Assembly (NCBI GenBank): GCA_031268095.1
Contig: JAIRXU010000016.1
Coordinates: 1 to 60,098, forward strand
Origin: Oscillospiraceae bacterium
GTDB lineage: Bacteria > Bacillota > Clostridia > Oscillospirales > Acutalibacteraceae
Length of the DNA stretch: 60,098 bases
Direction of reading: 5' to 3'
Shown here: positions 16,337 through 25,144 of the stretch, piece by piece
How the letters are laid out: every line of letters starts with the position of its first letter
How positions within the stretch are numbered: the first letter of the stretch is position 1
Made by a program: the position numbers and the translations under genes
Notes under the pieces: generated by a model
Databases searched by the model: none
The model's input: the letters and a program-made list of their open reading frames with translations, nothing else
Told to the model about the DNA's origin: nothing

Positions 16337-17500
16337 CTATTCCTCATCCGTTCGTGCGCTTTCATCGCTTTGGGCCGCTTCGTCCGTCGGCGCCGGCCCA
16401 CGCTGCGGTTCCGGCGGAGGGACAGGAAAGATGACATAGGTGAATCCGGCGCCCGGGAGCACCCAATCGTAGAAATTATACTCCACGGTTTGGTTGGTAA
16501 TCCGGTTGGTAACATAATTCCGCGCGGACGGCTGCCCGTCTTGGAACGCCGCGTTTGCCACGGAAAACAACTTCCACCGCAAGGCTTCCCCGCCGTCAAT
16601 CGTGAACGTCCGATCGCACCTCTTGGTTAAAACATCCACCTTGGCCGTCATCGTTACAAATCCCCGCGTATAGTTTTTGCGCAGCGATATTCTCTCGATT
16701 GTATGCCGTTTCTGATGGCTGTCGGGATAGGGAACCGAAAACGTCAAGCCGTATTGGCTGTCGCTGAATCTTCTTGCGCCGGTTACCGCCGGAAACGACT
16801 TGGATTCCTGATACGCCTCCGTCAAATCAATCCCGTCAATGATTAGCTTCTGGCAAACATACGCATTTCTGTTTTGTTCCGACTCGAACCACATTGTTTC
16901 GCTGTAATCACGTTCCCCCGTCACTCTTTCCGCATCCAGTATCGTCTTGACGCTGGTGCTCCCCTCCTTGGAATTGGGAATGATAATTGTCTTCAAGGAG
17001 CTGTATACATAGTATTCCCGCTTCGCGATCAACGATAAAACGCGCGGTATCAGTTCCAGCGCGGTTTCGTCAATCCCCTCGTTCTGCCCCCGCCCGTCCT
17101 TTTCGCCTTCTGTCTCGGCCAAGGCCAGGGAAACCGAATGCAGCAATTGCCGCAAATTGAATTCCGACAGACCGGCGAAGTCGATGGGCTCTTCCCCCAG
17201 CAGCTGGCCTGTCCATTTCCGGTAAGTCTTCCCGACAACTTGGTCAATAAACTCCCGCACATTGCTGAACCCCAGGAACAAGTCCACGATGCCTGCCGTC
17301 AAGCACGTCCCTCCGACGGCGGCGACCAACTGCTGAAAAAACCAGTACAGCTTTCCGTAGGACGCCGGTTCGGTTGGCAGAACATCCATCAGTATGGAAA
17401 TGGTGACGATCAGCGCCCCCAGACACAGCAATAAAGCGCAGAGCTTCCATCTGGAAAAGAAAGCGCCCATTTTGCTCGGCTGCGGTTGTTTCTCTCGCAT
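16337..17500 (-). CDS. Two-TM membrane protein of unknown family
   Basis: 387 residues from ATG 17500, chosen because GGAGGG lies 7 bases upstream; the earlier in-frame ATG at 17578 overlaps the -10 box and so cannot be used from this promoter. Two hydrophobic segments (WKLCALLLCLGALIVTISIL and LVAAVGGTCLTAGIVDLFLG) near residues 17-40 and 56-80 are followed by a soluble region of about 300 residues with no recognised motif, ending in a proline-rich, acidic tail. The topology predicts a large cytoplasmic domain. It stands alone between rhaB and bofA; the function is unknown. Confidence 0.7.
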   Translation of the reverse strand: MREKQPQPSKMGAFFSRWKLCALLLCLGALIVTISILMDVLPTEPASYGKLYWFFQQLVAAVGGTCLTAGIVDLFLGFSNVREFIDQVVGKTYRKWTGQLLGEEPIDFAGLSEFNLRQLLHSVSLALAETEGEKDGRGQNEGIDETALELIPRVLSLIAKREYYVYSSLKTIIIPNSKEGSTSVKTILDAERVTGERDYSETMWFESEQNRNAYVCQKLIIDGIDLTEAYQESKSFPAVTGARRFSDSQYGLTFSVPYPDSHQKRHTIERISLRKNYTRGFVTMTAKVDVLTKRCDRTFTIDGGEALRWKLFSVANAAFQDGQPSARNYVTNRITNQTVEYNFYDWVLPGAGFTYVIFPVPPPEPQRGPAPTDEAAQSDESARTDEE

Positions 17501-17576
17501 CCCGCGTCCCTCCTGCCCTGCTTGCGCCGCTTGTTTTCGATTCGACATACTGTCGCTGTTTTTGCTTTGTTTGTCC

Positions 17577-17605
17577 ATTATAATCCGTTTGTCCGGAGAT
17601 GTCAA
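17577..17605 (-). promoter_or_regulatory. Promoter of the two-TM protein gene
   Basis: On the minus strand TTGACA (17605-17600), 17-bp spacer, TATAAT (17582-17577). Both boxes are consensus; the leader to ATG 17500 is about 70 bases. Confidence 0.8.
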
Positions 17606-17618
17606 GCTCTTCCGTCCC

Positions 17619-17654
17619 CAAAAAAACCACAGCCCCCGGTTTCCCGGCGGCTGT
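17619..17654 (-). terminator. Terminator of bofA
   Basis: On the minus strand ACAGCCgCCGGG-AAA-CCGGgGGCTGT followed by GGTTTTTTTGGGG. Confidence 0.85.
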
Positions 17655-17669
17655 GTCTTCTTGTCCCGC

Positions 17670-17933
17670 TCATCCCCGCAGGAAAATGGTGTTCAGCAGC
17701 AGCAGCGAGATTACCCCCGGCATGCCGCCCACCGCGCTCACGCCCAGGGACAGCGCGTTGACCGCAATCTTGATGCCCGTCAGCAGGCCGAGGGCATTGA
17801 CGGCGTACAGCGACGCAACGCCGGAAAGCGCCGTCAGCAGGAGGTTGCGCAGCAGATGCCGCGACCGGAGCATGGACAGCAGGATGGCCAGCGCCCCCGC
17901 CGCCGCCAGGGAGCATAGTACGACTTTCAGCAT
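17670..17933 (-). CDS. bofA: BofA-family pro-sigma-K processing inhibitor
   Basis: 87 residues; GGAGG lies 8 bases before the ATG. Hydrophobic segments with the family pattern SLYAVNALGLLTGIKIAVN and a GGMPGVISLLLLN end are visible. In Bacillus BofA sits in the outer forespore membrane and restrains the SpoIVFB protease that activates sigma K; Clostridia often keep BofA without that whole pathway. It follows a DUF2508 gene on the same strand, the same pair as yaaL-bofA of B. subtilis. It implies a spore-forming organism. Confidence 0.8.
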   Translation of the reverse strand: MLKVVLCSLAAAGALAILLSMLRSRHLLRNLLLTALSGVASLYAVNALGLLTGIKIAVNALSLGVSAVGGMPGVISLLLLNTIFLRG

Positions 17934-17974
17934 ACAACAACCTCCATGATACTCATACTAAGCCCCCTTCCTCC

Positions 17975-18304
17975 TCAGTTTACCCACCGTTCCTCTTCTT
18001 CCTCCCAAACCGGGAGCGCCGAGGTCTCAACCCTGCGTTCCCTGGCCAGGCGGAGCAGGTAGCGGTAGCGGGATTTCAGGGCCTTCATCTGATAAATTGA
18101 AGCTTCGAGCAGGTCTTCGTCGGTCTCCATCTCAAACAGCGCCGCGCACTGGTCCATTTGGCGGCAGCAGCCGCGGATGTCCTCGATCAGCCGCAGGGCG
18201 TCCGGCGTATGGGAGGGCCCCTCCGCGCCCTGCGCGGCGGCTTTTCGCCGGCGCAGGAGTTCTCTCAGGCGGCGCTGCGCGCCTTCTTCTGGCTGGAGTA
18301 ACAT
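17975..18304 (-). CDS. DUF2508 (YaaL-like) protein
   Basis: 109 residues; GGAAGGA is placed 7 bases before the ATG. It is a helical, arginine-rich small protein with LIEDIRGCCRQMDQCAALFE and a RYRYLLRLARERRV end, the pattern of DUF2508. The gene is 41 bases upstream of bofA and presumably co-transcribed. In B. subtilis the equivalent lies between recR and bofA; here recR is 28 kb away. The biochemical role is unknown. Confidence 0.65.
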   Translation of the reverse strand: MLLQPEEGAQRRLRELLRRRKAAAQGAEGPSHTPDALRLIEDIRGCCRQMDQCAALFEMETDEDLLEASIYQMKALKSRYRYLLRLARERRVETSALPVWEEEEERWVN

Positions 18305-18330
18305 AACATCATCCTTCCGTAATATTTCTA

Positions 18331-18359
18331 TAGCAATTTTGGGCGGAATATGCTATACT
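18331..18359 (+). promoter_or_regulatory. Putative manA promoter
   Basis: TATACT at 18354-18359 with a weak TAGCAA 17 bases upstream at 18331-18336. It lies in the divergent gap between DUF2508 and manA. Confidence 0.45.
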
Positions 18360-18421
18360 TAATCAGTAAATTTTCCATGCCGTGCGGAATGCAGAAAATG
18401 TGTCCGGAAAGGAATATTCCC

Positions 18422-19438
18422 ATGCCTGTTTTGCCCGCCGAATCCCCCGTTTCCCCTTATCCCCTCCTGCTGCGCCCGTATGTCTCCGAAACGGTCTGGG
18501 GCGGGCGGCGGCTGGCCGAAGAATACGGCGTTGCCTTGGACGGCCGCCAGAACTGCGCGGAAGCCTGGGTCCTTTCGGCCCATCCCAAAGGCTCCAGCAT
18601 CGTCGTCAACGGCCCCTGCGCGGGCCTCTCCCTGGCGGACCTGTTCCGCCGGGCGCCCGCCTGGTTCGGCCCGTGCCAGAGCGCTCCTTCCGGCGCCCCG
18701 TTCCCTCTTCTCATCAAGCTCATCGACGCCAGGGACGATCTCTCCGTTCAGGTCCATCCCCGGGACGATTATCCCGGCCTTGCCCCCGGGGAAGCGGGGA
18801 AGACCGAGTGCTGGTATATCCTCGACGCCGCGCCGGGCGCGCGCCTGCTGCTGGGCTTCCGGGAATCTGTCAGCCGGGAGGCCTTCGCCGCCGCCGTCGC
18901 GGATCATACCCTTTTGGACCTGGTGCAGCCGGTCCCTGTCCGGGCGGGGGATTTCTTCTTTCTCCCCGCCGGAGTGGTCCATGCCATCGGCGGCGGCGTC
19001 TTGCTGGCCGAGGTCCAGCAGAATTCCGACACCACCTACCGTGTCTATGACTATGGCCGTCTGCAAAACGGCAAGCCCCGCGGCCTCCATGTCGCCCAGG
19101 CCCTGGACGTCGCCCTGCGCGAGCCTTATCCCCTTCCCTGCGTCTCCCCGTCCGCCCTGCCCTCCCCCCGGCCCGGCTTCCGTCCGTTGGTCCGCTGCCC
19201 TCTTTTCGACGTCTCGGAAGTGACCCTCCGTGCCGACCCTTACCGCGGCGCCGCCGGGGAAACATCCTTTGTCTCCCTCCTGGCCCTGGAGGGCGCGGGC
19301 TTCGTGTCCTCCTGCGGCGAGACGCTCCCCCTGCGCAAGGGCGGCAGCCTCCTGCTGCCCGCCGCCTCCGGCCCCTTCGCCGTCAGCGGCCGCCTCCGTC
19401 TCCTCGAAACTACCCTGCCGGAATCGCCGCGCCCCTGA
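18422..19438 (+). CDS. manA: Mannose-6-phosphate isomerase
   Basis: 338 residues from ATG 18422 (GGAAAGGA 8 bases upstream). This type I phosphomannose isomerase interconverts mannose 6-phosphate and fructose 6-phosphate with a zinc ion. Metal-binding and catalytic motifs are DDLSVQVHPRDDY (His pair), KTECWYIL with the Glu ligand, GDFFFLPAGVVHAIG, and QQNSDTTYRVYDYGR with the catalytic Arg. It is followed after 22 bases by a degenerate ATPase-like gene whose start lies in the same transcript. Confidence 0.93.
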   Translation: MPVLPAESPVSPYPLLLRPYVSETVWGGRRLAEEYGVALDGRQNCAEAWVLSAHPKGSSIVVNGPCAGLSLADLFRRAPAWFGPCQSAPSGAPFPLLIKLIDARDDLSVQVHPRDDYPGLAPGEAGKTECWYILDAAPGARLLLGFRESVSREAFAAAVADHTLLDLVQPVPVRAGDFFFLPAGVVHAIGGGVLLAEVQQNSDTTYRVYDYGRLQNGKPRGLHVAQALDVALREPYPLPCVSPSALPSPRPGFRPLVRCPLFDVSEVTLRADPYRGAAGETSFVSLLALEGAGFVSSCGETLPLRKGGSLLLPAASGPFAVSGRLRLLETTLPESPRP

Positions 19439-19460
19439 ATCATCAAAAAACGCAAAGGAC

Positions 19461-21029
19461 GTGATCCCCATTCTCTCTGTTTTCTCCCGTCTCTCCCAGC
19501 TTCCCCTCTTCTGGGAACGCCTTCTCTGGATCGCCGCGCTGCTCCTGTCGCTGGCCGGGGCCGGCGCGCTGGGCTGGAAACTGCTCCGCTGGAAGCCGCT
19601 GCTGGTGGACCGGCAGATTCTCCTGGACGAGATTGCCGCGCTTCACCGCGCCTTGCTTGCCCGGGCGGTCCCTTCCCTCCGTTCCCCGGATGACGGCCCC
19701 GCCCCCTCTCCGGATCCCGTCAGCCAGCCCGGCCCGTCTTCCGATTCCCCTTCTCCCCCGGAACCATCCCCTCTTTCTTCCGGCTCCGTCCGCAGCGGCG
19801 GCGCCCCCGCCGTCCCCGCAGGGGGGAGGTTTCCCGGGCTGTCAGAGATCGACCGGCAGCGCGCGGAGGATTCCCCCGTTGCCTGGCGGACGGACCTGAC
19901 GCTTTCGGACGCCGCGGACCAGCTGCACCGTTACGCCGCGGCCCATCTGGGGATCTATACCGACCGCGCCTTCCCCGCCTATTTCTTGGCGGCCATGGCG
20001 GTCTCCGACCTCGTCCTTCTCTCCGGCGAACGCGCCGCCGCTTATCCGGACGCGCTCTGCAAAGCCTTCGGCCCCGCTTCCGCGCATTTCGGCGCAGGCG
20101 CGTCCTCCGTGCCTGTGCAGCCCGGCTGGCAGGACCCTTCGCCGCTGCTGGGCCGTTTCCATCCCCATACCAAGCAGTACGAGGAACCCCCCTTCCTCCG
20201 CGCGGTCTATGAGGCCGGCTGGCGCGGGGAGGTCTGCGGCGTCGTCCTGGACGGCTTCACCAACGCTCCTCCGGAAGACTGGTTCGCCCCCTGGCTGCGG
20301 ATGCTCGACCTCCCCGACCGGGAACTGTCTTCTGCCGTCTCCGCTGCCGTTCCCGGCGTGAGCGGCGGAAACCCCTGGGCCCCCGCTTCTCCGGAGGGGG
20401 AGCGAGCCTTCCTGGATCCCTTGCTGGGGGAGGCGCGGCGCAGCGTCGCCCTCGCCCCTTCCCAGTGGCCGACGGATCCCCGTCTGCTGCGGGACGGCCA
20501 GCTGGTCCTGCCGGAAACCGTCTGGTTCTTCGGTACGCTCCCTTCCGGGGAGCCGCTCCCCGGCGGCCGTCTGTTTTCCGGCGCGATGGAACTCCATCTC
20601 CCCGCTCCCGGCCATTCCTTTCCCGCCCCCTGGACCGAGGCACTGCCCCTGCAGGCGGCCACCCTGCGGAAACTCTTCGCCGCCGCGCGGGAAACCAATC
20701 CGACCCCCCCAGAGTTCCGCCGCCGGGTCCAGCTGCTGGAGCAGTATCTCGCCGATCGCCTGCGCGTCATCTTCGGGCCGAAGCTGGCCTGGCAGATGCT
20801 GCGCTTCGTGCCGGTCTGCCGCGCCTGCGGGCTCTCAGACCGGGAGGCCATGGACGGCTGGCTGGCGCACCGCGCCCTGCGCCGTCTGGCCGCGGCGGAC
20901 CCTGCCGCGCTGACCTATGAGCTCCCCGCCCTGCGGGAATTCATCCAGACCCGTTTCGGCCGCCGCGCCCTCCCCCTGTCGATGTCTTACCTCGACGAAC
21001 TGGAATCTTCTCTGTCCGTCGTTTCCTGA
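19461..21029 (+). CDS. Degenerate McrB/MoxR-type AAA+ protein with N-terminal TM segment
   Basis: About 522 residues. The start is uncertain: a GTG at 19461 lies directly behind AAAGGAC, and an ATT at 19470 is better spaced. One TM helix (residues 13-36) and a proline/serine linker precede a domain aligning with McrB-type ATPases. AVSDLVLLSGERAAAYPDAL (around 181-200) stands where Walker A should be but lacks G-x-G-K-T. VQPGWQDPSPLLGRFHP and YEEPPFLRAVYEA match the McrB segment between Walker A and B. GVVLDGFTNAPPEDWFAPWL (from residue 260) is Walker B without its acidic pair. Probably no longer hydrolyses ATP. Linked to manA; role unknown. Confidence 0.6.
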   Translation: MIPILSVFSRLSQLPLFWERLLWIAALLLSLAGAGALGWKLLRWKPLLVDRQILLDEIAALHRALLARAVPSLRSPDDGPAPSPDPVSQPGPSSDSPSPPEPSPLSSGSVRSGGAPAVPAGGRFPGLSEIDRQRAEDSPVAWRTDLTLSDAADQLHRYAAAHLGIYTDRAFPAYFLAAMAVSDLVLLSGERAAAYPDALCKAFGPASAHFGAGASSVPVQPGWQDPSPLLGRFHPHTKQYEEPPFLRAVYEAGWRGEVCGVVLDGFTNAPPEDWFAPWLRMLDLPDRELSSAVSAAVPGVSGGNPWAPASPEGERAFLDPLLGEARRSVALAPSQWPTDPRLLRDGQLVLPETVWFFGTLPSGEPLPGGRLFSGAMELHLPAPGHSFPAPWTEALPLQAATLRKLFAAARETNPTPPEFRRRVQLLEQYLADRLRVIFGPKLAWQMLRFVPVCRACGLSDREAMDGWLAHRALRRLAAADPAALTYELPALREFIQTRFGRRALPLSMSYLDELESSLSVVS

Positions 21030-21112
21030 TCCCCGCCGCCGCCCTCCTGCCGCGGGAAAGGGGAACGCGGGCGTCGCGGCGCTAGAAACATGATTTTTCT
21101 TTCTTTCCGAAA

Positions 21113-21141
21113 TTGACATTCCCCCCATTCTATTGTATAAT
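21113..21141 (+). promoter_or_regulatory. Promoter of the DUF21/CBS gene
   Basis: TTGACA 21113-21118, 17-bp spacer, TATAAT 21136-21141. Confidence 0.85.
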
Positions 21142-21223
21142 AGTTTTGACTGTCCCATATCCTATCTTTAACAACCCCATTACCACCCCATTTTCCGAAC
21201 AGCAGAAAGGAACGAACATAGTT

Positions 21224-22576
21224 ATGCCCTCTGACCCTGACCCCTCCGCCGCGCGCATTCTAGGCCAACTCATCTGGCTGGCCGTCCTGATCCTCGTCAA
21301 CGCCTTTTTCGCCATGAGTGAAATTGCCGTCATCTCCGTCAGCGACGCTAAACTGGAGCGCCTCGCCGCCCAGGGCGATAAACGCGCCGTGCGCCTGCGC
21401 AAACTGACCCTCAATGCCAGCCGTTTTCTCTCTACCATCCAGATCGGCGTGACCCTTGCCGGCTTCCTGGCCTCCTCTTCGGCGGCCCAGTCGTTCGGCG
21501 AGATGCTCACCGGTACGCTGATTCCCCTTGCCCCGCGCTGGGCCGGGCTCCTCAGCGGGGCCGCGACCGTCCTCGTCACGCTTGTCATGTCTTATCTCTC
21601 CCTGGTCTTTGGCGAACTTGTCCCCAAGCGCCTCGCCATGACGCACCCGGAGCGGATTTCCCTGCGGGTGTCCGGTGTGCTGCTGTTTTTCTCCCGCGCC
21701 TTCCGTCCCCTGGTCTTTCTCGTCAGCTCTTCCACCAACAGCATCCTGCGCCTGCTCGGGATCGACCCCAACCAGCAGGACGCCTCCGTCACGGAAGAAG
21801 AAATCCGCCTGATGGTCGAAGCCGGCGGCGAGCGCGGCGTCATCGAAGACAGTCAAAAAGAGATGATCGACAATATCTTTGAGTTTGACGACATCAGCGC
21901 CGCCGATATCATGACCCACCGCACGGAGATCGTCGGCGTGGAGTCCGGCGAACCCCTGGATAAAGTGATTGCCGCCGCCATGGAGGAAGGCTATTCCCGC
22001 ATCCCTGTCTATGAAGAAGACCTCGATACCATCATCGGCGTCGTTTACGTCAAGGACCTGCTGCGCTTCGTCGGCGCCGCCCTGCCCCAAGAAAGCGGCG
22101 CCCTGCGCCGTGTCATGCGCGAGGCGTACTATGTCCCGGAAACCATGCGCTGCGGCCCTCTCTTTCAGGAAATGACCGCCAAGCATCTCCAAATCGCCGT
22201 CGTCGTCGACGAATACGGCGGCACCGCCGGGATCGTCACCCTGGAAGACGTGCTCGAAAGCATCGTCGGCAATATCCAGGACGAGTACGACGACGAGGAA
22301 GAGGAGATCTCCCGCATCGACGAACGCACCTTCCTGCTGGACGGCGCGGCGGATATTGAGGAACTCGGCGAGCGTCTCAATATCACCCTGCCCCACGGGG
22401 AATATGACACCGTCGCGGGTTTCGTCCTCCAGCTCCTCGGCTATCTTCCCCAGGAAGGCGAAACCCCCCAGGTCCGTTTCCAGAATCTTCTGTTTACGGT
22501 TCTCGGCATGGAGGACCGCCGCATCACCCAAATCAAGGCGGAACTCCAGGATCCCCCCGTTCCGGAAGGTAAGTGA
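21224..22576 (+). CDS. CNNM/DUF21 transporter-like protein with CBS pair and CorC domain
   Basis: 450 residues from ATG 21224 (AGAAAGGA about 12 bases upstream). The N-terminal DUF21 membrane domain (about 12-200) contains LVNAFFAMSEIAVISVSDAK and FGELVPKRLAM. Then come two CBS domains (DIMTHRTEIVGV, ... GIVTLEDVLESIVGNIQDEYD) and the CorC/HlyC transporter-associated domain (FLLDGAADIEELGERL). Often annotated as hemolysin, the family is now linked to magnesium or cobalt export. It is a typical member, probably co-transcribed with the following lipase gene. Confidence 0.88.
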   Translation: MPSDPDPSAARILGQLIWLAVLILVNAFFAMSEIAVISVSDAKLERLAAQGDKRAVRLRKLTLNASRFLSTIQIGVTLAGFLASSSAAQSFGEMLTGTLIPLAPRWAGLLSGAATVLVTLVMSYLSLVFGELVPKRLAMTHPERISLRVSGVLLFFSRAFRPLVFLVSSSTNSILRLLGIDPNQQDASVTEEEIRLMVEAGGERGVIEDSQKEMIDNIFEFDDISAADIMTHRTEIVGVESGEPLDKVIAAAMEEGYSRIPVYEEDLDTIIGVVYVKDLLRFVGAALPQESGALRRVMREAYYVPETMRCGPLFQEMTAKHLQIAVVVDEYGGTAGIVTLEDVLESIVGNIQDEYDDEEEEISRIDERTFLLDGAADIEELGERLNITLPHGEYDTVAGFVLQLLGYLPQEGETPQVRFQNLLFTVLGMEDRRITQIKAELQDPPVPEGK

Positions 22577-22620
22577 CCGCTCCCCAAAAACTCACCCCAC
22601 TCCCAAAGGAGGTCTTTTTC

Positions 22621-24144
22621 ATGAAGTTGAACTCCCAGCCTTTCCGCCGCCGGCTGCTTTCGGCGCTGCTCTGCCTCTCCCTGCTGGCCGGCCTCTTTGC
22701 CCTGACCGGCTGCGACCACCTCCCTTGGGATAAAAAGCCCGTCGCCGTGACCTATCCCTTCGTCTTCGTCCATGGCCTCAACGGCTCCGGCGAAAACGGC
22801 GGCTCCATCAACTATTGGGGCTCCACCGCCGGCAATCTCCTCCCCTCCTTGCGGGAAGCGGGCTTCTCCTGCGTCGCCCCCACCCTCAGCCTGGCCGGGA
22901 GCGCCTGGGACGAGGCCTGCGAGCTCTACGCCCAGCTGTGCGGCGGCCGGGTGGACTACGGCAAGGCCCACAGCGAGAAGTACGGCCACGACCGCTTCGG
23001 CGAAACCTATGCCACCCCCCTGGTCCCCGGCTGGGGAACAGAGGACGCGAACGGCAACCTCGTCAAAATCAACCTTGTCGGCCATAGCTTCGGCGGCGCG
23101 GTGGTCCGGACCCTGCTCAACCTCCTTGCCAACGGCAGCCCCGCGGAGCAGGCCGCTCTCCCCCCGGTGACCACCATGAAAGCCGTCAAAGCCAAAAATA
23201 AAAATAATACGGACACGACTGTCCCCGCCCCGCTCGAGGAGTCCGCCCTCTCCCCTCTCTTCGAGGGCGGGAAAGGCAGCTGGGTCTTCAGCCTGACCGC
23301 CCTGGCCTCGCCCCATAACGGCACCTCCGCCCTCGCCATCCTTGACGCCAACAGCACCTTCTCCGGCTTGGCCAATCTCCTGGACATGACGGGTCTGTCC
23401 GGCGTCTCCAGCTTGGTCGGGCTCCTTGGCCAGTTCGATTTCACCGGCCTGCTGGGCAGCCTTGCCGACGCCGGCCTGATGCGCAGCGGCGGCCAGTCCC
23501 TCGAAGAAATCAAAGCGGCTCTCCAGACCGGCGACAACGCCTATTACGATCTCAGCATTCCCGGCGCGGAGGCCCTCAATGCCACCATGGGCGCGCCCCT
23601 CCCCGGCGTCTATTATTTCTCCCTCCCCGTGGACGGTACGGAAGACTCCCTTTCCGGCAACCGCTCCGGCGGCAGCGACATGTCCTGGTTCCTGCGCCCG
23701 CTGGCCACCGTCATCGGCAGCTACCGCAAAGATCTGGTCGGCTCCCAAGTGATTGACGCCCGCTGGCTGCCCAACGACGGCCTGGTCAATACCATCTCCG
23801 CCACCGCGCCCTTCCGGGAGCCCAGCGCGGAATGGGATCCCGCCCAAGCCCCCGTTCCGGCTTACGATCCCGAGAATTTCCATTATAAAGACTACGCCGA
23901 TCAGCTGCCCGCCGCCGCCCAGTGGAACATTTTCCCAACCCTCCGCGGTGACCACGGCACCCCCATCGGCATGAGCAAAACCCTCGACTGGACCCGGCAA
24001 TTTTACCTGGATTTCATGAAGCGCATCGACGAACTGAGCAAAATCGATACCGGCACCTGGTCCCGCAACCGGCCTGTCCCCGCGGCGGCCCCAGTGTCTG
24101 CGACGGACCCAGTGTCTGCGGACCCTAGCGCCGTCTCGCCCTAA
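22621..24144 (+). CDS. Secreted alpha/beta-hydrolase, lipase family I.5-like
   Basis: 507 residues from ATG 22621, with AAAGGAGG 7-8 bases upstream. The signal sequence ends in ALTGC, so it is probably lipid-anchored outside the cell. Features of staphylococcal/Geobacillus-type lipases are present: YPFVFVHGLNGSG (oxyanion), a lid region, nucleophile elbow VGHSFGGAVV, LASPHNGTS, DARWLPNDGLVN with a plausible catalytic Asp, and GDHGTPIG with the final His. The family hydrolyses triglycerides or other esters; the substrate is not shown. A short repeat (PVSATDPVSADP) ends the protein. Confidence 0.82.
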   Translation: MKLNSQPFRRRLLSALLCLSLLAGLFALTGCDHLPWDKKPVAVTYPFVFVHGLNGSGENGGSINYWGSTAGNLLPSLREAGFSCVAPTLSLAGSAWDEACELYAQLCGGRVDYGKAHSEKYGHDRFGETYATPLVPGWGTEDANGNLVKINLVGHSFGGAVVRTLLNLLANGSPAEQAALPPVTTMKAVKAKNKNNTDTTVPAPLEESALSPLFEGGKGSWVFSLTALASPHNGTSALAILDANSTFSGLANLLDMTGLSGVSSLVGLLGQFDFTGLLGSLADAGLMRSGGQSLEEIKAALQTGDNAYYDLSIPGAEALNATMGAPLPGVYYFSLPVDGTEDSLSGNRSGGSDMSWFLRPLATVIGSYRKDLVGSQVIDARWLPNDGLVNTISATAPFREPSAEWDPAQAPVPAYDPENFHYKDYADQLPAAAQWNIFPTLRGDHGTPIGMSKTLDWTRQFYLDFMKRIDELSKIDTGTWSRNRPVPAAAPVSATDPVSADPSAVSP

Positions 24145-24240
24145 CGGGAACCTTCCCGCGCTTCTTCTGGGGATCTCTCTCCCGTCATGCATATTTCCCG
24201 GAAAAAAAGCCAAAAAATAAGGGGAGTTTCTCTTTTTTAT

Positions 24241-24269
24241 TTGACAAGTTCCGGCCTTTCTGGTATACT
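24241..24269 (+). promoter_or_regulatory. Promoter of the lipoprotein gene before mreB
   Basis: TTGACA 24241-24246, 17-bp spacer, TATACT 24264-24269. It may also drive the downstream mre cluster. Confidence 0.8.
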
Positions 24270-24337
24270 ACTCTTATATTAGAAGAATTTTGTCCGCCGC
24301 TCTTTCTCCGAGATTTTCCTGAAAGGACCGAACTGTC

Positions 24338-25084
24338 TTGAAACCTTCCCGTTTTGTCTGCGGCGCTGCGTTGCCGCTGGCGTTTGCTCTGTTGCTGGTC
24401 AGCCTCTTCTCCGTCGTTTCCGGCTGCGGCAAAAAAAATCTCGGCGGTCTGCCGTATGTAGATAGCCAGGGAGAAACCCGTCTGCTCGCCACGGACCGTG
24501 ATGGGCAGACCCTCCCTGCGGAACCCGGTTCCTTTGTGGAACTGGAGACGCGCCCCGGCGGGTACGCCGCTTATGCCGACGGTAAGCAGGTCACCAAAGT
24601 TTCCGCTTACCCCGGCTATTTTCTCCATGCGCGCGCGGGTCAGCCCGACCTGCTGGAGACCTCCCTCTTCTCTCTCTCCCGGCCGAAGTCCTGGACCCCC
24701 GATACCACGCTCTCTACCCTGAAGATCTATTATAAAAAAGACAATTCCCACTTTATCGAGTGGATCAATACCGGCAAGCCCCTGGCGGAGGCCCAGGCCG
24801 AGCTGGACAAGCAAATGACAGAGTATTTCGGCGCCGCCAATGACGGCGCGGGCCTTTCCCAGACCGAGATCTCCCTTTCCTTCCTGGGAGAAACTCTCTC
24901 CGGCTATCACTACGTTTTCCCCGCCGGCCCGGAAAGTTCCGGGGAATACTATCTTGACGTCTTCTTGCTCTCTTCGTCCGCATCCTCCGGCGGCGCTGCC
25001 CTGCGCGTCACTTACGCCGCCCCCTCGGACCAGTACGACGCCTCCTTCCTCCCCTCCGTCCTCTCCGGCTTCGCCTGGAAATGA
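24338..25084 (+). CDS. Lipoprotein of unknown family
   Basis: 248 residues from TTG 24338, preceded by GAAAGGA. The lipobox (SVVSGC) places it on the outer membrane face. The mature region (about 220 residues) is beta-rich with ELETRPGGYAAYADGK and a lipocalin-like spread of aromatic residues, but no family was recognised. It ends 60 bases before mreB and lies on the same strand, so a link to the envelope is plausible but unproven. Confidence 0.65.
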   Translation: MKPSRFVCGAALPLAFALLLVSLFSVVSGCGKKNLGGLPYVDSQGETRLLATDRDGQTLPAEPGSFVELETRPGGYAAYADGKQVTKVSAYPGYFLHARAGQPDLLETSLFSLSRPKSWTPDTTLSTLKIYYKKDNSHFIEWINTGKPLAEAQAELDKQMTEYFGAANDGAGLSQTEISLSFLGETLSGYHYVFPAGPESSGEYYLDVFLLSSSASSGGAALRVTYAAPSDQYDASFLPSVLSGFAWK

Positions 25085-25144
25085 CCCCGGCCTTCCCCTT
25101 CGTTGCGTTTCGCTGATTTCTCACCTTGAAAGGAGATTGGATAT

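Noticed and set aside
14685-16439. 584-codon plus-strand ORF opposite rhaB
   Set aside because: Antisense to a clear FGGY kinase; it is open only because of high GC, has Arg/Pro-rich composition and no family signature.
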